From: Sorghum bicolor
Lineage: Eukaryota > Streptophyta > Magnoliopsida > Poales > Poaceae
Assembly (NCBI RefSeq): GCF_000003195.3
Contig: NC_012878.2
Span: 56,978,629 to 57,042,628 of the forward strand
DNA: 64,000 bases
Reading direction: 5' to 3'
In this document: in pieces, positions 45,214 to 58,085 of the stretch
Position numbering within the stretch: position 1 is the first letter of the stretch
Layout of the letters: every line of letters begins with the position of its first letter
Program-made: the position numbers and the translations under genes
The notes under the pieces: model-generated
The model's input: only the letters and a program-made list of their open reading frames with translations
What the model was told of the DNA's origin: nothing
Database searches by the model: none

Positions 45214-48200
45214 CTATACACGAGCACCCAATGCCTGGAGCTGTTAAGAAATAAAACCAGGGTTTAGGGCAACAACACTTTAGGCCTTTGCAATGGAAGG
45301 TATAAAATAAATGGGCAAGCAAGCTTCAAACCTGGCTAACAAGAAGATCGACCTGCTCCCTGTACATCTCTTTTAGGTCAACAATATCATTTCTTAGCTC
45401 CTCCAACTGCAAAACAGCATCAAATTAAAGTAAGCATATAATAAAAGGTATTTTTACACAGTAAAAATTATTTCAAAAACATAGAATAAATTAGATCACT
45501 TCTTATTTTCTAACTGAACTGCAGTGTTCGAAATCCAAACTGTATGTTGTTACAACCATTGTTCATAATCTAGCTTATAGCTTACCTAAATGTTAACCAA
45601 TGTTTCTGCCTAACTCTTGCTTGAGTTCATACCCCCTCTACACTGAAAAAAGTTTTGTTTCCCCACCCTATAAAACAAACTAGTTTTTGTCTGACTGATA
45701 AACATGCAATATTCATAAGCTTATGCTTGTTGGCAGAGTTCACCCAAATAACGTTTAAGCCTAGTTTGGTCTAAGTACCCCGAAAAACATGTAAACAGAA
45801 ACACAGCAGTTAAACCAAGGGTGCTTTGTATAGCTTATTAGTGAAGCTTATGATGTGTAGCATAGGAGCAACACCTCTTCATCACGTTCCCCCATGAGTT
45901 CTAGAGCTTGAAAGTGCCTTTGTTTCAGAGCTTCCAATTCAGCCCTTAAGCCAGGCACAGCTGCGGCTTCCGTCCGTAACTTTTCACACTGCATAAAAGT
46001 TCAATTCAGTTTGCACACAAAAATATAGATAGAGGTGTAAAACACTCATTAGATCGTCAGGATTTACTTGTTCTGTCATTTTCACCAACTCCTCTGCCAG
46101 TGAATTCCGAATAGATTCCAACGAGGCCTGAAACACACAACAACATTACTTCCAAGAAGAAGACGCAGATCAAATCCGAGTAACAAAAATGATAAATGAA
46201 AACGAATAATGAAGTTTGAGTGACTGCTGTCTTAATGAATATTATAATAAAAAGTATGAAAGAAATAATAGAACTAGAAAGGTCGCCAGCAGCCCAGCAC
46301 ATATGACTTCAAATATTGTAGGAACATTTCTTTATCAGAATATGATCAAGACCACCCGAAGGAATAATTTTCACTTCTGAACATGAAAGATGTGTGTGAT
46401 GCATGAATATGAAGGTGCTAAGGATTTTTAAACAAGTGCAAGATGGGGCACAGGTTGGCAGCAGATATCATTTTCTGCCAAGTGCCAATAACTTCCCTGC
46501 TAAATTCTAGATACTGCTCAGTAGAAGTTAGCCAGGAAGACACTGAACAAAAAAACTAGACCAACCAGGAGGAACAAGGAAGCTTTTATTTCAAGAAAAT
46601 TGACACCCAATTTGCCTCGACAAGTATTTGAACGTGGGAGGTATAGGTGTACGACCACACACAAACAACTGATCCACAGAGAGAGAGAAAACAGTTTAGG
46701 CCCAAAAAAAATGTTGCCAAATCATGTCTGGCAATTTGGAAGTTGCAAAGTCAGTTTTTTTTTTTTTTAAAAAAAAAGCTGTGTGAAAGATATTTTTATG
46801 GACATGAATGAACTTAATTACAAGAAAACTCATCAATTAATTTGCAAGCTTGTAATTACTGCAGCTCGTAGTTCTAATAATCAACTACCACATCAAAAAG
46901 TTTACTATGATTGTTTACCAGCGAGACAAAGGTGATAAAACTTGGGGTGCTAACTAAACAGTTTGAGGAAAAATATCAGAAGGATGCTTATACATACCAA
47001 GCGAGACATGTAAGAAGCAAGTTCTCCATCCTTTTGACGAAGTGCTGACTCAAAAGCACTTGGAGTCATGGTCCTCAGATAATACGACATATTACTTTCT
47101 GAAGACATTCGCCTCTCTAATGAAGCATTGTCAGATAAATCCAACGATGCTTGAAGGAAATGGCTTTCTTCTAGGCTATTTATACTGCCAGAACTAGACA
47201 GCTTCCTGAGAGGGGCATTTCCTTCAAAGAGCAAAATAGGAAACAGTTAAAAAGAATCGTAAGGTAACAACGAGAGGCAAAGTTGGGTCTAACTCGCCTA
47301 AATTAATTGGTATGAAAATAAAAGGCATACTTGTCTGATCGGGAAGTGGAACTTTAGGTGCTTCACGGGAAGATGTTTTCTCAATTTCTGCTCTGGCAGC
47401 CTTTTCCCTTTCAAGGTCCTGTAATTCATGAAAGAAAATATCACATACATTGAAATTATGTTTATTCAAGTACCAACAAGCAACTTAAACTGATCTGATC
47501 ATTTATGACCTTTTCAGTAGCAACAATATGATCAATGACATAAAACAAAATTGCTTGACTAAGAAAAAAACAATGGTCCTAAAAAAGGCTTATACCAGAG
47601 ATCAATGTTTGTTTTATATGACATAAACTAACCATTTTACTAAGTCATAAATTCTAGAGAAATTAACAAAATTGGCAGGAAAACATCACTTTCATACAGT
47701 CCTAAAACTAATAACATACATAGGTGGTCCAACTATTTTTTCTGAAACTATCGCAATTAACTACCTTCTCAAGCAGTTCCCTGTGTTCTGCAGCTTCTTG
47801 CAGCTCCTTCTTGTGCTTAGCTCTAAGCTCCTTTATCTCTTCTTCGAGCTGTTTAGCCCGTCCTTCTTGCATTGCTGCCTCCTCTTTAATTGTTAGGTAC
47901 TCCTGTCTACTTTCAGATGCTCTCTGCCTCTCCTTTTCAAGAGATCGGCTCAGCTGTGTCTGCTCTGTTCTAAGAATTGTAATCTGCATGACTCAATAGT
48001 CACCCCAAAAATTACTTGACTGTAACTCTGAAAGTGAGGTTTTAACACTAATATTAGCATATTTTTGTTTTGCTAGAAATTGATACACCAACCTGGGTCT
48101 CAAGAACAGTTATCCGGGATAAAGTTTGCGACAGTCGCTCATTTATAGACCGCTCCTTTTCTTCTGAAGCAGCAGCTTTAGCTTCTGCTTCCTGCATATT

Positions 48201-51200
48201 CAAGCAAAACAACAGATTATACATGATGTGTTAAGAAAAGACAGAAACCTTATAATTCAAGTTTTCTTCATTGCATTCATGCACAAGATATTTTTTTTAC
48301 AAACCTGAAGGCGAGAGTTTAAGGTTCTCTCCACACCAGCCCAAGCTTCTTCCCTTCGAGCAGCTGTCTCCTGTGAATATTAACATGCAATTGATTAACT
48401 GAAAAAGCAATACAAGCGGACAAGTCCAATATGGAAATAAAACAGAAGTGCGACACATAGACCAAGAACAAACAACAAAAGAAACATGAAACAAGTTTTA
48501 ATAAAAGGCCAAATACAGGGGACCAATACCTGCATTGCTTCAATTTGCCTTAGGAGCGGTCTAGTAGACTCGGGAACTTGTGTCACTAGTTCATTATAAC
48601 GAAGTTCACTGGCCTGAAGTATTAAAAAATAAAATAATGAAGAAAGTGAGAAATGGTTCATTACCATTTTACTTCTTGACAACAGTTAACAAAGAAGCGC
48701 CTTGCTTACTTGATACCGCTTTTGAAGATCATCATAGTCCCTTTTTAGTCTTTCTTCCCTGAAAGCAGCCTGAAACAACCACAAAGAAACAGTTAATCAA
48801 TGAAACTGACATCAGACGGCTATACAAGGTAGATGGCCAAATAGATCATTGTTATTGAGGCAAATAACTAAATGGCATAGATTATATTTAGGTCCACAAG
48901 TAAAGTACTCCTACAGTCTTACTTCTATTGACAGTTAAGAGAAAAGATCTGGATATAACATTTACCTCCTGTTCTTGTCGGGTGAGAGAATGCCTCAACT
49001 CCTCGATTGTCTTAATCAGCATATTTTCTTTTTCACCAGCTTCTCTTAAAAGGTTCTCCAGTTCAACTTTGGCTTCGCTGTTGACTCTTGCTTCAGCCAA
49101 TGCCTCAGCCTCTTTAGCTGCATTAAGAGCATTGGTGTAGAACTCCTTCTGAGCTGCAAGTTCAGTCTGATTTCTTTCTATTGTTTCTTGAAGCAACTTC
49201 TCAGTTGCTGCCTTGTCTCTCTTAGTGCTTTCAACCTTAGCCTCCTCAACCTGCTTAGTCATAAATTGTCAAGTACATGCTTACTTTTGTGGACAGAAAA
49301 TTAAACGAAACATAACATCTTGTTCAGGGCGCCAAACTAACATTGCTCCATCTATCTAATCTAAAGATAATAAGGGGGGGAAGCTTAATTGCAACTAAAA
49401 CACAAAACTGCAAACAACCTGGTAAGCTTGTTTGATTGTAACTATCATGAAATACAAATGAAGCACAGTTTAAATGGTATCCACTGCATCACGTCAAAAA
49501 CAGAAGTCATAAGGAGGGGGAAAAGGAAAACTGATTTCATATTATGAAATCCAGCAAAGGTACACATTTTTCATGATGTTCCAAAAGGTAAGCAGAATTT
49601 AATCACATTGCATCACCAACATCAACAGCAAAAGAACTTGGTTTGGATCATACTAAATATACCAAGTTAATATTCTTTTTTACCTGGATCCTTGAGTTCA
49701 GACGTTGTTTTTCTTCTTCAAGCTCACGAATCTAGCTTCAACAAAAGAACGAAAGAAGTACTATAATTAGTCATACTGAGGAAGGCATTTTTATCATCTG
49801 AACAAAGCGTAGAGTTCTAGTCCATGCCTGTGCTCTCAGTTTTCGTATTGTAGCTTCTTGCGCAGCTTGTTTTTTGGATAGTTCTTCACCTGTTTATTAA
49901 TAAAAACAAGATGTTGATGTCAGTAGATTGCTCACCTATTTGTGCATCTGGAGTAAAGCAGAATAAGAAGGGACATCACGATATGATGCAATATATGGTG
50001 GTACTAGTGCAGTAGTGCTTGAACGGGTCATCAGAATTTCAACAAATGAAATAATTGTTTGTATATTCACGACATTATAATGGGACAGTTCTTTGAATAA
50101 TGAGAATCTAACATTGGTTCACAATAAACATAGTAGAACAAGAATAATATATACTAGGTTCTACATACCTTCAGCCATGACCTGATTGATGATCTCATCC
50201 TTTTCTTTCAAAAGAGCAGCTGCATCACTTTTTTTATTCTGTTCTCTCCTTAGTGTATCACGCTCTCTGGTCAAGGCATACACCTATATACATCAAGGCA
50301 CACAAATGATAAAATTTATACCCTACGCATGAGGATAAGATGATGTATAGATGTCATGAAACACATCAAAAGAAAATAGTTCTATACTTTGACCCAGGAA
50401 ACAGAAAGGAAAGAAAAAGACACAGAAAGGTGTTGTAGTAACTTGTGTCGTTCTGGCTGTGGCATTTCAATGATCTCTTCTTTTCTAATTTTGAAAACAT
50501 GCTAATGATCTTAACAATGCATCTTACTATTGTTTCTCCTTTTAGCATTAAACACTGTCTGAACAAAACTGAATTAGAATAAATGCATGAACAGCCAAAT
50601 AAATCCTCAACACTAGCCGCTACATTGTGTACCTACCCCTTTTAAATCGTAGCATGTCCAATAAATCCTCAATACTAGACGCTACATAATAACATGTCCA
50701 AATCATAGCATTGTATACCTACCCCTTTGAAATGGTCACTACTACCAAATCTGGAAGCCATATGCAATCACCAATTGGCAATAGAAATATCTTGTAACAA
50801 GAAGAAAGTGGTTATGTGCCTCACCTTCCTTTCAAGAGTTGCTACTCTTTGGTGATATTCATCCTTAAGTGCATCCATTTCGGCTTCAGATGACTTACTC
50901 TGGATCATATCAGAAACCGATCAATCAAAAAATTTAAAATGTGGTAGTGCTCTACAGCACTAATGATTGATACAGAGAATACTTTTTCAACATTGATCTT
51001 GTTTATTTTTCACATAGTTTTATTTACTAAACTTAGTAGGAAGTACTAAATTCAGACATTATAATAACTGCGGCTGCAAGGCAAAATATGGAAAATATGC
51101 TGACAAACATACCTTGAGATCATCGATTGTTGATTTTAGTTGTTCATTCTCATTCATCAACCTTGCAATTTCATCAGCTTTGGACTGTGGAAAGAATTAC

Positions 51201-53351
51201 ATGCTGTTAGGCGATCAAAGAGCTGCGTATGTTGAAACCAAATGACAAATGGCACCAGGACCTATTAAATGTTTCAACTGTACTAATGTCCATGCAACAA
51301 TTATAAAACATGAACTATACAGAATTACTAAAATGCTTCCCTTATTTTCCACAGAAAAGTACAAATTCACAGATTTAAAAGGTTCACTCCCATGTGGAGT
51401 ACCTTTTATAGAGTACAACTCCACAAGCTTTAACTGAATTGCTACCACACAGATTTGGGCATGTGGAAATGATACCTGGGACTGTCTTGCAGCACCTTGC
51501 AATGCAGCTTCCATCATCTTCATTTCACGTCTTAATTTCTCTAGCTCAGCGACAGAAACAACAGAGCCCAGAATTTGAGAATCTGTGCTTCTAACAGATT
51601 CTGGAATCTTTTCTTCTTTTGTAAAATCACTTGCAGGACCTACTCCCCCAAGTCCAGCAGGTACATCTGTCGAACTGACCACTGACTCATTCTGCAAATG
51701 TGAATCATGCACTGCAGTTATGGACTTTGACGTTAAGTCTTCAGGTTGCTCCATTACATTATCCTCCTGTACAACAACAGATGCTTCCCCTGCCTCCATC
51801 TTATTCCTTTCATCCTCACTTTTTTCAGTATTAATATTGCCATCATGTAATTTGACTTCAAGATGAGTAACTCTGTCTACTGTATCGCTATTCTCCTGTG
51901 GGCTACTGAGTTCTTTTGGGGCATCATATTCTTGAGCAATCTTGTCGTCAGCTTCAGTTATATTATCTGGACTAGCTAGCGTGGATTCTGCTGGTTGTGA
52001 CTGAGAGGCGTTCCCATCAGATGTGTCTTCCTTTCCTGTATGAATAGATTCCCCTGTTTCGGTGTCACTTGATTTATCTATTTTGGTAGGCGACGAAGAA
52101 GATGCACTACCATCAGGTAAGTCTCCGGCAGACTCTCTAAGCTGATTTGGCTCTGATTCATCACTGGGACCAGAATGTTTACTATCTTCATGGTCCTGGT
52201 TTTTTTCCACTGTTGAAGGATGTCCTGGAGATTGTGATGTTTCTGGCGCTTCAGCATCACCCACCTTTAATGCAGGTGCCTCAGTGGAGACATCAATTTT
52301 TTCTTCTGCTACTGAAGGATGTGTTGGAGTTTGTGGTATCATAGACTGCTCAGAAACATCTGCCATAGAAACAGGTGACTCATTGGAGATACTATGAGAT
52401 TCTTCTGATTTTGAAGGCTGTTTTGGAGATGTTGTTCCTGATACTTCAGAAGGATCTACCTCAGATATCTGTTTCTTAGTTGGGGTGCTATGATTTTCTT
52501 CCTCTGCTGACAGATTCTTTGGAGATTGTGGCTTTTCTGATACCTCAGTGCCATCCTCCTCACCATTGTGTCCCATGAAAGCCATGACAGGATTGAAGAA
52601 TCCTATTCTATCAGAGTTGGATGTCCGCGATCCTGATGCTGCATTACCAAAAAAACGAAACATTTTATTTGAGCATCCAGATGGCCATGTGAACAAAAAT
52701 ACAATACTTCCACTGGGAAGCTCTTAGCCAGCACTAGCAATCAGTGAAAAACAGGCATGCATAAAGCCATTGCTTGAACCGCCTAAACCAATCAATCCTA
52801 CATATATCAGCAATTCAGACAGAGTGAAAAAGTGTTACAGTTCCAACACTTTTAAGAGGACATAAGTTTGAAAAGATGCCTAAACCAATCAACAGTACAG
52901 AATTGAACAGACTATAATAGACTGAATTTTGACTACACGTGGAAATTGAACAGGTGGTAGGCGCTTTTTTTTGTCAAAATCCAGTCACAATAAGCAAAGA
53001 ACACATGTCATTCTCCACAAACAAGGATCTGTCAAATATCAATTGGACATAACCACTAACACCATTGACTACCCTATCACAGTGTCATATCAACAGTTAC
53101 AATGTTAATACACAGGCAACCACGCACCAATGCACCCCCAATACACTGAATTAGGCGAATGGCAGGACAGAGGATTGCAGCATTAGTGGCCCCGTGTCGT
53201 ACGTACCTTCCTCATCGTCGCGCTTCTCCTCTAGGCCGAGCGCGCTGTCGAAGTTCTTCTCGATGTTCTTCACGCTCTCGCTGATCTTGTTGACGGCTCC
53301 GGCAATGTCCTGCAGGCCGCCGAGCGACACCTTCCCGGACCACCACGCCAT
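45214..53351 (-). CDS. TMF-type golgin (golgin candidate 5 homologue)
   Basis: Nineteen exons on the minus strand: 53351-53207, 52638-51476, 51184-51113, 50899-50825, 50283-50169, 49889-49828, 49731-49684, 49250-48966, 48769-48710, 48613-48530, 48370-48305, 48191-48093, 47983-47765, 47418-47331, 47221-46998, 46127-46068, 45988-45875, 45406-45332 and 45240-45214. They sum to 3081 nt, 1026 residues. The N-terminus MAWWSGKVSLGGLQDIAGAVNKI and the following FFNPVMAFMG match the plant GC5/TMF family. Residues about 60-390 are acidic and Ser-rich; the rest is long coiled coil (for example LRREQNKKSDAAALLKEKDEI). The C-terminal TMF_TATA_bd region contains VPGLRAELEALKQRHFQALELMGERDEE. Human TMF is a Golgi tether binding Rab6; a similar peripheral Golgi role is expected. 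The intron after exon 49889-49828 has a GC donor. The GC5 assignment is from family memory, not a search. Confidence 0.93.
46755..46777. repeat. T14A9 homopolymer junction
   Basis: Fourteen T followed directly by nine A inside a golgin intron; self-complementary and error-prone in sequencing. Confidence 0.8.
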
Positions 53352-54347
53352 CCCAGTCCCCGGACTCCGATCACCACAGGCTCACGGCCTCCACCACCGC
53401 ACCTGGCGGCCCTAGATCTCGGGCCGATCCACCGGCCACACCCTATCCACGCGCGCGGGCGGGAGCGGGATCTGGACACCCCGCAACCTCGCCTCGGTGA
53501 CCAGATCAGCTGAGCCCGCCAGGCGCCAGACTACGTGAGGCGGGGAAGGGGACCGAGCCGACGCGACCGCGGAGCAAGGGAAGCTCTTCAGCTCAGCGAG
53601 CTCCCGCCGCGCTGTGGCGAGTGGCGAGGCGGGAGGGGAGATGTAGCTGCTGCGGGACAGCCGGAGGGAGGAGTGCGTAGGGTAGGGTTGGGTTGGGTCA
53701 GGGAGCACAACGGACGGAGAGGAGGGAGAGAGTGCGTTCGGCCGTTGGCGCGTGGGGGCGCCGCGTCGGCGTCGGTGATCGCCCGCGCGCCCGCCTACCC
53801 CCGCTCTCGGCTCGGTGCAGTGAGCAGTGGATCTCGGCCTGAACGAGGAAGACGAACGGGGAGGTGCGGGTGCGGCTCGTCCCGTCGCTCCAGGCCAGCT
53901 GCGTCATCACCAGGGCACGCTGCCTACCAGGGCCAACCAACCGGGGCGCCGTACAGTACAGGGCAGCGTGGGCCGTGTGGACCTTGTCGACGAGTCGCTC
54001 ATGGGCTGTTCCGGCGTGCAATCCAACAGAGGTTTTGGGCCCATTTGGCCTGTAAGGCGGTTGGACAAGCCCAAGCAGATTCCTCCAAAAAAAAAGGGTC
54101 TCCATGTTGGTAAGTATTGCCAGGTCAGCTGGCAGCAGAATCAGGAGATGAGGATAAGCCTATCCAGAGCAGGCCACGTGGCACACTCCCTATGGGTCTC
54201 TCGGGCATCTTCGCGCCATGCGAGGCGGCCACAACCTCCCAAACAAATCCCAAAATCCTCAGCACGATACGATTCCACCGAATTAAGTTTGTGCACGTAG
54301 TACGCACTGGGACACCAGTGAGCAACACAACAGCCAGTGCGCGCGCC
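53352..54347. promoter_or_regulatory. Shared divergent promoter region, golgin / psaH
   Basis: The ~1 kb between the golgin ATG (minus) and the psaH ATG (plus) is GC-rich near both genes. On the psaH side, GATAAG (54153-54158, I-box type) lies 16 bp before a palindromic G-box CCACGTGG (54174-54183 with flanks). This light-regulatory pairing is known from photosynthesis gene promoters. The many open frames at 53412-54300 on both strands are judged non-coding. Confidence 0.6.
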
Positions 54348-54915
54348 ATGGCCTCCCTCGCCGCCGCCGTCTCCGTGCAGCCCGTGGCCGTGAAGGGCCT
54401 CTCCGGCAGCTCCATCTCCGGCAGGAAGCTCGCCGTCGCCAGCAGGCCGTCGTCGTCGGCCCGCGCCGCCTGCCGCTCCACCCGCAGGGCCGCCGTCGTG
54501 GCCAAGTACGGCGACAAGAGCGTCTACTTCGACCTCGAGGACATCGGCAACACCACCGGGCAGTGGGACCTCTACGGCTCCGACGCTCCCTCGCCCTACA
54601 ACCCGCTCCAGGTGATGCTTCCATTTCATCCAATTTCCTGCAGTTATTCTTCCATACTCTCGTAAAAGAAATCGTTTAGGACAATGATATGGGCTGTCAA
54701 ACCTAACTTTAACCTCTTATTTTTCACGTCACCAGAGCAAGTTCTTCGAGACGTTCGCGGCTCCGTTCACCAAGAGAGGCCTGCTGCTGAAGTTCCTGCT
54801 GCTGGGCGGGGGCTCCCTGCTGGCCTACGTCAGCGCGTCGGCGTCGCCGGACCTCCTGCCGATCAAGAAGGGACCGCAGCAGCCGCCGCAGCCGGGCCCG
54901 CGCGGCAAGATCTAA
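54348..54915 (+). CDS. Photosystem I subunit H (PsaH, subunit VI), chloroplast precursor
   Basis: Two exons, 54348-54611 and 54736-54915; 444 nt, 147 residues, phase-0 intron. Residues 1-52 form a typical chloroplast transit peptide (Ser/Ala/Arg-rich, ending RRAAVVA). The mature protein starts [33 protein letters not shown] (about 108-120) is the single membrane span, and the stromal C-terminus [11 protein letters not shown]...GPRGKI is characteristic of PsaH. PsaH sits on the LHCII-docking side of photosystem I and is needed for state transitions. Light regulation is suggested by the I-box and G-box upstream. Nuclear-encoded, as in all plants. Confidence 0.97.
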
Positions 54916-55202
54916 GCTCATCGACCAGCTCCGGCCTCCATTTGCGTTGCATGGTCTAGTAGTAGCTTGCTTTGTACTGCTAGCTCCCGGTCGGTCGCAC
55001 TCTCAACTCGCCATGGATCATCATCCCTGCCTGTTACGCTGTTCATAACTTTGGTATATTTGTGATGCTGATATTGTGTACTCTTTTGGCACACAATTAA
55101 AAGAGCCTTTTAGCCGTGTGTCATTATAAAAGACCACACAATTCCTTCTACTATATACTACTGAAAAATAAAAAAATGGTGTTGCATGCCTTTGTATATT
55201 AT
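54916..55202. other. psaH 3'UTR and flank
   Basis: No separate gene seen. Confidence 0.45.
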
Positions 55203-55491
55203 GAGCCTAACTGCTTGGTTGGTTCCAAAACTTGTCAAGCCAAAATTATGACTTGCTAGAATGAAGGCTTGCCAAAATTAGGACAAAAAAATGTAAGAAT
55301 GCAATTGGTCGAGTGCCATGACATAGTAGTGATCCTTTTTTTTCCTCTTATGAGATTGAAGAAGTTTCTAGTGGTTTTGCCATGTTTTTGACCATAAATA
55401 TTGGTGTGCCAATTTTTTTGGTAATGAACCAATTAATAGCCAAAGTTTATAGGTTTGTCTTAATTTTATTGAAACCCAACCAAGCAGGCCC
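55203..55491. mobile_element. Tourist-like inverted-repeat element (GCTTGGTTGG type)
   Basis: The left end reads GAGCCTAACTGCTTGGTTGG and the right end CCAACCAAGCAGGCCC, an imperfect inverted repeat of the GGGCCTGTTTGGTTGG kind. The target duplication is unclear because the left edge has an insertion. Confidence 0.6.
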
Positions 55492-55733
55492 CATATCAAC
55501 CAAGTACATATAGTATAGACAACTTTATTACAGATATTTTAGAGAAAAATATCCATGAATACATCCACAGTTGTGTTAAATTTATTTTATATAAAAAATC
55601 GTATCGTCGCCCATCTGTAGATATATTTACTTCTTCATTGAACAGGGTAGATAAATGTGGGCCCTAAAATTGCCACGCCACAAAAGAATGGTGATCAACA
55701 TGAACATGAGGCTACACAATTATATAAATCTTA

Positions 55734-56201
55734 GGTCGTGTTTGGCGCCGCTTTAGCTCTAGCACCATGGAAGCCGCTTCAGCTCTAGCACCGTGGAAGC
55801 TGGAGCTAAAGCATCAAAATTATGACTCCACCTTTAGAGACTCCACTACCTAGAAAATTACTAAGGCATTGGAGATAAAAATTTTTGGGGTGTCACATTG
55901 GATATGTCGGAAGAATGTCGGGAGGGGTTTTTAGAAACTAATAAAAAAACAAATTACATAGCTCGTCAGAAAACTGTAAGACAAATCTATTTAGCATAAT
56001 TAATCTATCATTAGCACATGTGGGTTACTGTAGCACTTAAGGCTAATCATAGAGTAACTAGGCTTAAAAGATTTGTCTCGCGATTTTCAACCAAACTGTG
56101 CAATTAGTTTATTTTTTTATGTACATTTAATGTTACATGCATGTGTCCAAAGATTCGATGGGATGGATGAAAAAATTTTGAATGGGGAACTAAACAGGGC
56201 C
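55734..56201. mobile_element. Composite Tourist-like element
   Basis: The left part starts GGTCGTGTTTGGCGCC with TTTAGCTCTAGCACC repeated twice. The right part (from about 56035) is the right half of the GGCCTTG family ending GGAACTAAACAGGGCC. Left flank TTA and right flank TAA do not match, consistent with two different elements joined by deletion. Confidence 0.55.
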
Positions 56202-57837
56202 TAAGCATTATGTTTTGCATCCACACGAAGAACTATGTACCATCACAAATGAGCAGGCTACATGGGACATGCCGCTACCTATGTGCTCTAGGAGCAACTA
56301 AGGTCAGTCTCAATAGAGTTACGTTAGAGTTTCATACACATTAAATATGTTGATGTGATACTGTATTAATGGAGAGAGATGATAAAGAGTTTTATAGGAG
56401 TAGAGAGAGTTTCATCTCTACGAAACTCTTCTGCACTGTTTCTAAAATATATATGTGTTAGAAACTGGGTCATAAAACCCCCACTAAAGATGGTCTGACA
56501 AGCTTTTTACGAAAAGTTAGAAATAGTTTCACCAGGCTAATTTATTAGAAGAAAAGCTACATGACTTTGATTTGATTTGGGGGCTTGGAAAACAGCATGC
56601 TACACTTTGCCTGTGTTCCATTGATGCACAAGAGCTTAATGGTCATGGGGATTGGGTGTATCCAAGTAACCCTAAGAGGAACCCACACCCCTTCTTTTAT
56701 AATGTTGCGTCGTGCATGTTGGATTTGTACTTGCTTGCCCTACAGTGGTTTTATCAGTTCTGCATTGTTGTTGTACTTCTCTAGCTGTCATTTATCTTTA
56801 GGTGGGAATTTATTGTTGTGATGCTTTTATAATTAGTTGTTGCATATGTTGCCTTTTCTTCTCTACTAATATACGTCCAGCAATTTTTTGTCAATTTGCT
56901 GCTCGAAAGAAAAAACTGGGAGCCTAGGACATAGCTATGCAAAACTCCACTTGCTAGCTATTGTTGTACAGCTCCAAAATTTTATACAGCTCTTGCATAT
57001 GAACCAGAAAGATTTGGTTGAAGCCCTCTCTCACCATTCGAAGCTAACCTTGTATGAGCCTTCAAGTGACCAAGTAATGCTTTGCCAAAAAAAAAAGAAC
57101 TGTTCTTTTCTTTTGTGAACTCCTTGTATTCCACTCCGAATTTTACAGCTTTCTTCAATCGGCAAATAAGAGCAAGAAGCAAAGAGGCAAAGTGATACTA
57201 AGAAACATATGCTGAAGAAGGGATGTGAAGGATGCCGTTGTGTCATCTTCCTAAGCTTGGAGGCAAACATCGTTTTGTAGTATGGTTACATACATTGCAG
57301 CTGAGCGTCGTTGCAAACAATCAAGCAACGAGCATTCAGCAGCCCGTGAGCTTCGTGCGTGTATTATCATCATGTTCAATTGTCACGATGCATGCATGGC
57401 TGTGGTCTGTGGGAGAAGAAAGGTTGCCGGTGGTGGGGCAGCTACGAACGAGCTTCGCGTCACTGTCGACGGACGAAACCAAAAGAGGCGCTACTACCAA
57501 CAAGCTGTCACGTGGAGACCACCCCGGCCGGCGGCCCCCGGCGGCGGAGGAGCTGCTGCCCTTTTTGACCACACCACTCTCATTTGCAACGTACTACTAC
57601 TACGTAGCTTTTTGCCCCCATATTGCCACGGGAATTAATGAACGATGATGATTGCGTCCTCTCTTTTTTTTTACAAATCCTATTTAGCACGACTTCAAAC
57701 GTGTCTGACTACTCAGATCATTACATTTTAGCTTTTCTAGATATATTAGTTTTACTGTACATCTAAATATATTAAAATACCTTATGATTTGGGGAGAGCA
57801 AAATAAAAGAGTTATAAGCTCTATATGGTCGATCTTA
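56202..57837. other. Intergenic, no supported gene
   Basis: Frames at 56572-56784 (containing GDWVYPSNPKRNPHPFFYN) and 57232-57648 are open but show no family I recognise. The first could be a fragment of a coding gene or retroelement. Confidence 0.35.
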
Positions 57838-58082
57838 GGCCTTGTTTAGATGTGAAATTTTTTTGGATTTCACTATTTTAGCACTTTCGTTTGTTTGTGA
57901 TAAATATTGTCCAATCACAGACTAACTAAGGTCAAAAGATTCGTCTCGCGATTTACAATCAAACTGTGTGATTAGTTTTTTTGTTTTCGTTTATATTTAA
58001 TGCTTCATGCATATACCGTAAGATTTGATGTGACAGAGAATCTTAAAAAATTTTTGGATTTCGGAGTGAAGTAAACAAGGCC
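57838..58082. mobile_element. Tourist-like MITE (TSD TTA)
   Basis: Starts GGCCTTGTTTAG, ends AAGTAAACAAGGCC; TTA at 57835-57837 and 58083-58085. 245 bp. Confidence 0.87.
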
Positions 58083-58085
58083 TTA

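Noticed and set aside
53412..54633. Frames of 98-192 codons around the divergent promoter and opposite psaH
   Set aside because: They overlap the leaders and the psaH transit-peptide exon; composition is that of GC-rich shadows.
56572..56784. 70-codon frame with GDWVYPSNPKRNPHPFFYN
   Set aside because: Looks protein-like over about 20 residues but no family was recognised and there are no exon partners.
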